The notes under the pieces were generated by a model. It saw only the letters and a program-made list of their open reading frames with translations. It was not told the DNA's origin and ran no database searches. Positions 56,821 through 64,000 of a stretch of DNA of 64,000 nucleotides are shown in pieces. A program made the position numbers and the translations under genes. Position 1 is the first letter of the stretch; every line of letters begins with the position of its first letter. Source of the DNA: Favolaschia claudopus (taxonomy: Eukaryota; Basidiomycota; Agaricomycetes; Agaricales; Mycenaceae); assembly GCA_037176885.1 (NCBI GenBank), contig JAWWNJ010000222.1:62001-126000 (forward strand). The letters run 5' to 3'.

Positions 56821-58262
56821 AAACGACGGCGGCGGGGTAATCGAGGGGCGGCGGGGGGTCATTTGTAGGCAGGAAGGCGGAAGGGCGGCCGCAGTGGTGG
56901 TGGTAAGAGGCAAAAAGATGCCCATCAAACTTAAAGTCAACCTTCGGCTCGGCAACACGTGTTGCGCACGGACCCCAATGCCAAGACCTTCTCCGGACTT
57001 CACCGGATTTTACCTTCTCCCACCATTTACTGCCAAAAAATCATTCACAACACTACCTGAGCTTTGGCAATTTGAATATCGCCACCTTCGAGCACATTAT
57101 CATGATGCTTCTACCGAAGTACTTGTGATAATTGTTTAAAATTCTGGCGGGATCCAGTTTCTGGCGCGCATGGCTGCCATACTAGCCAGAGCAATCAGAC
57201 CGCGCCAGACTGCGCCATAGCCGCCAGAGAGATTCTGTTTTCCTGATGTATATACTCGTTGCGTCAGCGAGTAGCGAGCGATGTGAGGTTGTCCGATTGG
57301 GAGACGAGCAGGGACCGAAATGCGGGGAATGGAGTGAGGAGCAGGTTGGGGTAAAATGAAGATCGTTCATTAGGTTATTCCTTGAAGCGTACAGTAATTC
57401 CTCAGAGGAGCGGTTGAGCCCAGTATAAATAGAATCGAGCAAGTCGTCGTTGATGCGTCCGATAATCGTTTTGTAACCGAGTCGGAACTGAATGCATCCA
57501 GCGAAGCCAACCAGAATCTAGAGCGGATGGAAAAGGTGTTTGGAGATGCAAACGCCAGCTAGAAGCATTGGAAACTCGCAAATTAACCTCGCAGCTCGGA
57601 CGTTTTCGCCCAGTTCCAACTCAGAGGCCGCCGCGAGAGGCGTGACTGCCACTGACGGTGTCTGACGCATCGAGACTCGTCTCCATCCAGACCTCCGGGC
57701 AAGGGGGAACCGATCCGCGAAATCTACACTAAGGGTCGAAGTTTTTTTCTCAGCGAAATGGCGGACCCCCCACCCTTCTCAATTAGGGAATTCCTTTTTT
57801 GGTCAGCCATCAAACGGCTTTGCAGCCCTTGATTCAACGAATTTTGGCTTGGAAACCTTGCATGTATAATCCTACAGTACTCTGATGCACTTATCTGAGG
57901 TTCTACACCATGCTCGAGGTAAAGGCAAGGAAATCTTGCTTGCCCATCATTGATCACGCGGATGTTTACTGTATTTGGAAGTCCTTACCTCCTGCTGCTA
58001 TTGTGCGACCGCTTAGCGGGAATATGGTCAGATTGACTATTAAATCACTGTGAGTGAGATTCAAGAGCTTCTGGAGTCTCCTTCACGTCAAACACTGCTG
58101 CTGGTCAAGGCATTGCTATATTGGGATTGCTCGATGCGCAATCAAATTTCCCGATAAAGGAATAATGTACCCCCCCTCTAACTCAAGATCCACTGTGAGC
58201 CTCAATGTCAATGAAGTGGAATCTTACTCAGATTTTGTTCTAGTTTCATATTTTGAGGTTTA
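56821..58262. other. Intergenic, no gene supported
   Basis: AT-richer sequence with short ORFs, no motifs. CTGGCG-type motifs are dense at 57130-57235. Confidence 0.4.
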
Positions 58263-58560
58263 TTAACTATCTGAAATTCCAAAGCCCCTTGCCTCCGGGC
58301 GAGTCGGCGACGCAGACTCCACCTTCTGGAGCTGATTCACCAACGAATCAGTAAAGCTACGCATCAGCAGAGTAGATATCGGCGATAGAAGGTGGTACAA
58401 AGCGTTTGAGGGTTCGACAGGCAAACGCAGATGGAGTTGGACTTGAGTTGGACGGAGGTTGGATGGAGGCGGAAGGCAAGCGGCTGGATTGCACGTGATG
58501 GTGCGAAGTTGATTTGTGAGCGTGTCACGCGTGACATTCTTTTTGGTTCTCGCCTTCATG
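58263..58560 (-). CDS. Hypothetical short protein, about 98 aa
   Basis: One open exon from ATG at 58560 to the stop at 58263 (MKARTKKNVTRDTLTNQLRT to EARGFGISDS). The mix of basic N-terminus and amphipathic central helix (SPISTLLMRSFTDSLVNQLQ) looks protein-like, and the frame opens further upstream to 58646. No domain recognised and no splice partners found, so the support is only the open frame and composition. Confidence 0.35.
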
Positions 58561-59456
58561 GTCAAACGGCAACGGGGCTTTGGACGACGGCCCTGTAGCG
58601 CGCCACTTTCTGCCTTGCATTTGTTCCTTCGTAAAACACAAGTCATATCCTTCGACTTCCGACGCTGGCCGTACCGTACGTACTACTTATGTCCTCCCAT
58701 TGCTTCAAAAGTCATCTGGAGTGAAATTCGACATCCAATCTACTACTTACACTGAAGGAAAGATATCAGTAATTCACGAAACTACTTGCATAGGATACGC
58801 CGTAAGTCTGTTTAATCCATGTTTGGGTAGCATCGTTCTGGCCGGTTCCAACAGTCGTCGGCATCTCGTCAATTTAGCCACCAAAACCAGCGCTGCAGAT
58901 TCGACACAGGCCCTCCATACTGATATTCAAACGTGTGACCGCGGGAGCGCAGCTCCGCCTGAATGAAACCGCCTACGAAGCTCGAAACTGGATCCTTTAC
59001 CCAAATCGCGATGGATGCCTATATCCGATTCGATTTTCGACGTAACTCGAGCGGATTGGCACTTGAGATGAAACTACTTTTCGCTAACCGAAGACGATTC
59101 AGACGCGAGGCATGAACACTGAGGCTGCTCCTTACTTACCCGCATTCATCCCCACGGGCCACAGAAAATGGTAGAACCCCACCCGCCGGCTCAACTCAGA
59201 TCCGGCGGAATACCCGACGGCATGCATATGAACACCGCCGAACAATCCTATCACGAAAGGTGAACCACGACAGTACACATATGTATAGAACATGCTGACC
59301 GATTGGCGTAGACCTTCTGTTCAGGACTTGAGGATCAGTAAGCCATTTTGTCAGAGCGTCAGCGTAAGGATTTTATTGGGTTTAAAAGGTCTCTCATCGA
59401 ACTGAAAGTCTTCACTGTCCTCCCCGAACAACAGCAGTTACTTGAGCTTATAGACC
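58561..59456. other. Intergenic, no gene supported
   Basis: A 128-codon plus-strand frame at 58580-58966 has no recognisable motif. The last part is upstream of the GST gene. Confidence 0.4.
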
Positions 59457-60370
59457 ATGGCCATCCTGAAACTTCACGGCGGGAAACAAGCTACCTGCAC
59501 CCGACGCGTCGCGACTGTATTGCACGAGCTGCAAGTCCCCTTCGAGTTGATCGAGGTCGACGTCGCGAACGGTGCGCACAAGAGCCCGGAGTATTTGAAG
59601 ATCCAGCCGTTTGGCCAGATTCCTTACATCGTGCGTACTTCGACTCCGTTCCATTCTTATCGTCTTGTTATCATTATTTCTGGAATGCTGACAAGAAGCA
59701 TATACCTACAGGATGACGACGGCTTCCTCCTCTACGAAACACGCGCCATCTGCCGCTATATCGCCGCCAAGTACCCGAAATACGGGCTCATCCCGACCGA
59801 GCCCAAAGCGAATGCTCTGTTTGAGCAGGCGGCGAGCGTGGAGCTGACGAATTTCGATCCGAGTGCGAGTAAGGCGGGGTTGCAGCTGTGGATCAGGTAA
59901 GAGAAATAACATTACTGCTGGAAGTCGCCAGCTCATTTTCGCGTATAGAAAAATGGGGTATCCATTCCCGACGGACGACAAGATAATCGCCGACAATCTC
60001 GAGACGTTGGAGAAGAAGCTTGATGCGTACGAGGCGATCTTATCGAAGCAGCGATACCTGGCGGGAGAGGTTAGTTATACCCCATTTTTTTTTCAACGAA
60101 AATTACCTGACCGGTGATCCGAATAGACAATTACCTTGGCGGATATCTTCCACCTTCCGTACGGCGTATTTGTCACCTACGCCGGAAGCGAGAGCGATAG
60201 CGTCATGAACCGTGCAAGTCGTCCCAACGTCGCTCGGTGAGTAGCAGGCCTGCTCTTTTTTCCGAATTGTATTGATGCGCTGGAATTTCTCTAGTTGGTA
60301 CAAGGAGCTCATTTCGCGCCCTTCTTGGCTTGCGTATTTGGATGGTGTGACGACTACGACTGCGTATTGA
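59457..60370 (+). CDS. Glutathione S-transferase, phi-like (GSTF)
   Basis: Exons 59457-59630, 59712-59896, 59949-60069, 60127-60236 and 60295-60370, 221 residues, standard length. The N-terminal thioredoxin-like domain has KLHGGKQATCTRRVATVLHE and the cis-Pro region PFGQIPYI, followed by DDDGFLLYETRAICRYIAAKYP, the glutathione-binding ET/S motif. The C-terminal helical domain contains RYLAGEITLADIFHLPYG, the conserved N-capping and hydrophobic staple region. It conjugates glutathione to electrophiles in the cytosol and fits the detoxification of plant or lignin-derived compounds together with the P450. All intron phases agree. Confidence 0.93.
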
Positions 60371-61800
60371 AATATTGACTGAGAGTGGAGTGCTATGTTG
60401 GCGTAGATTCACTGGAATTCCGTTAGGTATAGCTAGATTGATTGAGAAGCCTCAGGTGTTAATGGCAATAGAACTCTTGCAATTCAAAGCTCTGGTTCCA
60501 CATTGAGTTGTAATTTGATAGGGCACTGTTTTGGGCTCTGGGGCTCAAGGCTTGGGCCTGCGAATGTACTCCGCCCCTCTGATCGTTGAAATTTCTCCTC
60601 GAGTTGGGAGAATTCTTACCGCGAACCTCGCTGAAGTGAACCTGCAAAAAATGAATGAATCTTCCGCTACTTATGTCAAACTCGAGAGTGGCATACTAAG
60701 ATCGAAGAGAAGTTCATGTACAGATCGAAAAACTCAATCTCCAAACTCATACCTCGGGACTAGAGGAATCGGGACTATTTTAGCAGATAGAACGAATTTG
60801 AGAGCGAGAAAGAAGAAGAGAATTGATCATTAGGTAGGTAAGTTGTTACAGCTTTTATACTCTACAATATATACTAGAATGTTCTGAATATTGAGTCAAA
60901 CTGAGTCAAGTATGAGTAGGAACTATCTAAAGAATAAACTGGAAAGTTCGCGTTCGGGCGTGCTTAGTAAAGATCCGTACCGAAGGCGGTGATGCGCCTC
61001 GGCATGGTTCGGCTTGCTTAGCCGATTATTCCAACAGACTAGGCCTCCCAAACCAATGCCCGATGTTAGATGGAACACTCGGCCACCCAAACGATGGAAC
61101 GTATCGGTACGAGAAACACAAGAGACATGCAAAGAAACCAACATCGGAAGTCCACTTGGATCATCGGCCGAGGAACTCCGAACACCACTTTGGATCTCTC
61201 ATTCTCTCTGCAACAGCGGACACAAGCTCCAGGATATCATCTCCTTTTCGGCTTCCTCGCAGCTTCCCCCTACACCTCTCCTCCCTTACCGCCACTACGT
61301 CTGGCTCTACTTCATATACTGGCATTCCGCTGCGGCTCTTCTCATTTTGACCTTCACTTCTGCCGTTTCATCTCGGTCCGTCGGACGACTTCACTCTCTA
61401 ACGATGAAACAAGCGCGCCAGCACAGGCGGGATGCGACCCGACTGCACCTGCATGCCTCATCAACATCGACGTAGGAGATACGGACGCTGATGACGAGGA
61501 CGAGGCAAGATCGATGACCGGCTTGCTCGAGTACGCGGAAACGAAAATCACCAGACGCGCAGCCACGAGCAACGGACGGGGACGAAGGAGGAAAGGTGCT
61601 GCCCACCACTGGCCCACTGTCCCCCATCTCGCTCACGGCTCTATCCACCGCAGCGTGCGAGGGGAAACGGACACCGAGCACTCATCGCCGACCTCGATTC
61701 TGGCATCTATGACCACCAGCGGCATGGGCATATCGGGTGGGTAGCACGGAGGGCACGATAGGCGGAGAGAAACGACTGGCGAGTGCGAGAGAGGATCGAA
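60371..61800. other. Mostly intergenic; one plus-strand ORF of 224 codons
   Basis: The frame at 61070-61744 has an acidic stretch followed by a basic GRGRRRKG segment, but its N-terminal half is Ser/Leu-rich in all frames and overlaps minus-strand frames. No domain is recognised, so no gene is called. Confidence 0.3.
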
Positions 61801-64000
61801 TGTTAGTGGGCCGAACCAGCGTGCACGATGTGAGTATCTTCGCACGTCTCCCAAACGCCTTTCTCCACCATCTTGACACCACGAATGCAGAGCATCCAGC
61901 ATCCTCCTGCTGCTAGCGCCATCCTGAGCAGTTCCGCACACTCGAGCGACGTCCGTCACGCATCCGCACCCGCTCGTCACCTTGGGTTGACCTTGGGCGT
62001 CGTTTTGAGCCCCAGGGTGATGACTGACTCGGCGAGCACCGCGGCCGATAACGGCGAAGAAAAGAGGAGCGGGGCGAGGGAGGGAATAGACCTGCGCCGC
62101 GGAAGACGAGAGATGAGTGGGCCGAGCGGGGGCAAGGAAGGGGGTAGGCGAAGCGCAAAGGTGAGCGTATATCCATTCCTTCATGCCTATCATTTGCCGA
62201 TTATCCTTCTTCATCCACAGCCGTCACCATGCGCGCGATGGACGTCTCGGATGCCGCTCGTCCCTTAAACACTACCTCCGCCCCTCTACCTTCATCCTCT
62301 TCCTCGTCTTCATCCCAACCCCCCAGCCCTTTCGCAGCTGCCTCGTCATGTACTCCTCTTCCACCCATTCGTCGTTTCCACCACCCCCTGCAGCATTGTC
62401 GGCGCTGTCGGCGCCGTCGCCGCCCACTCCCAAATGTCCTACGCAAGCTCCTCCGCCGCCGCCTCCCAGTGCGTCATTCGCTCGCACCTCCCCGTCCATC
62501 TAGGCTGCACAGCTTGCACATAGGGCAACGAACTGGCGGTGGAATCAGAGAGGATGAGGTGACAGTACGTGGCTATAGAGGTTCGCGGTGAGCGACGTGC
62601 TATCCTTCGGCGCATCTATTCCAGGTGACGACGGACCGAAGCATGTGCGCGGTGGTGTGTTTGCGTGAGGATGAGTGCGGGGCGAGGGTGCAGGTGGAGG
62701 TAGAGGTGGAGATGGAGGGGACGCCTGTGAGAGAGCCGCGTCCACCCTAGCTCTGTAAGGGGGCAAAGATGGATGTGGGCGCGAAGAGGAAGACACTTGC
62801 GCGTCTCCTCGACCCCTCCGTCGACGAGACGCGGGGGACGCGCGACCGCTGCAGGAAGGTGGAGGAAGATGAGCTGTGGGGCGCCTAGTTCCCGTGTCTT
62901 GGATGACTAACGCCATGCAAGTCAGAGGAGGCAGAGGAGCAGGAGTACAAGGTGCGTACCTTTCCGATTTCAGCCTACCCTTCTTCACCGGCGTGGATCG
63001 ACTCCTCCGCTCATTCCCACTTCACAGCCGTCCCGCCCCCTACGACACTTGGCATTCCGCATCCTCCGCACACACCTAGCGATCTCCACCACCCTCTCCG
63101 CACATGTACACGCAGCCGCCGTGCGTCGACAGCCCAGGAAGAACAAGCGAGTAGGATGCGAAGGGTCAGCGTCAGCACCTGACCCTCGCATCTACCTCAC
63201 CGCACTAAAGCACATCCCCCACCGACATCCGTTCCCCGTCCCACCCCGTCATCCTCATCCTCGAAGCCCACTCCAGAGTCCATCTCGTCAGTCTCATCCC
63301 CAGCCTTCGCGAGCGCGGGTCTGTCGTTGCATGCATCGGGTCTGCATATTGGCGATGCTTGAGACTGAAGAGATGATGTCGATGAGGACGGGGACGGGGA
63401 CGGGGAATCGGGAGGAGGACGAGTGGCGCCGTGGGGGTTGCCGCAGCGTGCGTATGATTAGGTCATCCCCGGGCTCGTTTTCGTCCTCATCTTCATCCTC
63501 GACGCTAGCCCATACCCATCCCAGCCCCTTCCTTCACAACTGGAAGTCCCGGCCTTCGATAGCGGTGTTTCCGGCGAACACGCGCATCCCGAGCTCATTG
63601 CATCCGAGACTTGGCGCTCATGGAGCCACGACGAAGTAAGGCCGGGCGCGAGTCGGAGGACAACCGAGGGGCGCGGTGCCACGGTGGCGAGGGGAGGTGA
63701 TGTCGGTGTAAATCGGAATATCCGTGCTTGCATACGCCGACGCAGGGGTGACGCGCAAATGGGACGTGCATAGCGGAATCAGTGGGAGCGAGCGCCGCAA
63801 GAGCAGGATAGCCGTGAGGTGATAAGGGCTGACGTGGCGGAATGGCTTCGTCGGTTTCAGAACGATGCACGGAGGATGAAGTGAAGGCAGGTGCAGATGG
63901 CGGGGTGCCGACGTTGCCGATAGCGTTCGTCGAGGGGATGAGCAAGGCGATGTCGCATATGTAATTGTTGGGGAGGCGCAGGGAGAGGACGAAAAAGGGG
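61801..64000 (-). other. Coding-like low-complexity region, gene model unresolved
   Basis: On the minus strand several pieces look like exons: near 61801-62110, a hydrophobic segment (SAAVLAESVITLGLKT), then after a possible 58-bp intron MALAAGGCWMLCIRGVKMVE and a stop at about 61802; at 62201-62350 an acidic DEDEEEDEGRGAEVVFKG; and near 63200-63450 a Ser/Pro run ending in an acidic segment (ETDEMDSGVGFEDEDDG). Frames and phases could not be joined into one protein, and plus-strand Ser/Pro-rich frames overlap. It may be a large disordered regulatory protein that runs off the window. Confidence 0.3.

Noticed and set aside
56536..57003. 155-codon minus-strand ORF
   Set aside because: It follows from the repeated ACTTGAG motif and Pro-rich composition, not from a conserved protein.
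58580..58966. 128-codon plus-strand ORF
   Set aside because: No motif and no splice partners; it overlaps the candidate minus-strand short gene's upstream region.

Overview
This window is nuclear DNA of a filamentous basidiomycete, most likely an Agaricomycete that lives on wood, litter or soil organic matter. The evidence is dense short introns (about 45-70 bp, GT-AG) in nearly every gene; families typical of that class (DUF6534-type seven-helix protein, KDZ transposase with CxC2 domain, MYND-finger proteins, F-box/LRR-like proteins); and plant-polymer enzymes (CBM1-linked CE3-like esterase, aryl-alcohol-oxidase-type GMC flavoenzyme, CBM20-linked alpha-amylase). Gene models were spliced by eye from donor/acceptor sites and reading phase; where exon coordinates are given, lengths and phases were checked.

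Layout. 0-5.8 kb: a DUF6534 membrane protein lies between two inverted copies of the 3' half of an F-box gene. 5.8-8.6 kb: gene-poor, with a Tc1/mariner-like MITE. 8.6-20.5 kb: secreted enzymes, namely a CBM1 plus SGNH/CE3-like esterase (apparently frameshifted), a GMC oxidoreductase and a GH13 alpha-amylase with CBM20, interspersed with a hypothetical Pro-rich gene and PIG-L (GlcNAc-PI de-N-acetylase). 20.9-41.8 kb: a repeat-bounded accessory island holding an intact KDZ transposase, a RING protein, small basic proteins, a TET/JBP-like double-stranded beta-helix protein that seems to lack its iron ligands, two neighbouring genes with RNase H1 N-terminal (viroplasmin-like) domains, and an HMG-like gene split by a 4.35-kb hAT transposon with a perfect 8-bp target duplication. 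42-56 kb: a pair of small secreted proteins, two MYND proteins, a cytochrome P450, an F-box-like protein and a second alpha-amylase without CBM20. 56-64 kb: mostly gene-poor, with a glutathione S-transferase and poorly resolved low-complexity coding-like sequence at the right edge.

How parts fit. The amylases, esterase and GMC enzyme would act outside the cell on starch, acetylated hemicellulose and lignin-derived alcohols; P450 and GST suit downstream detoxification. The island is the most unusual part: KDZ transposons and fungal TET/JBP genes are known to co-occur, and here they sit together with recurring partner genes between inverted copies of one 27-bp repeat. Several local paralogue pairs (F-box, amylase, secreted protein, MYND, RNase H1N) indicate frequent duplication.
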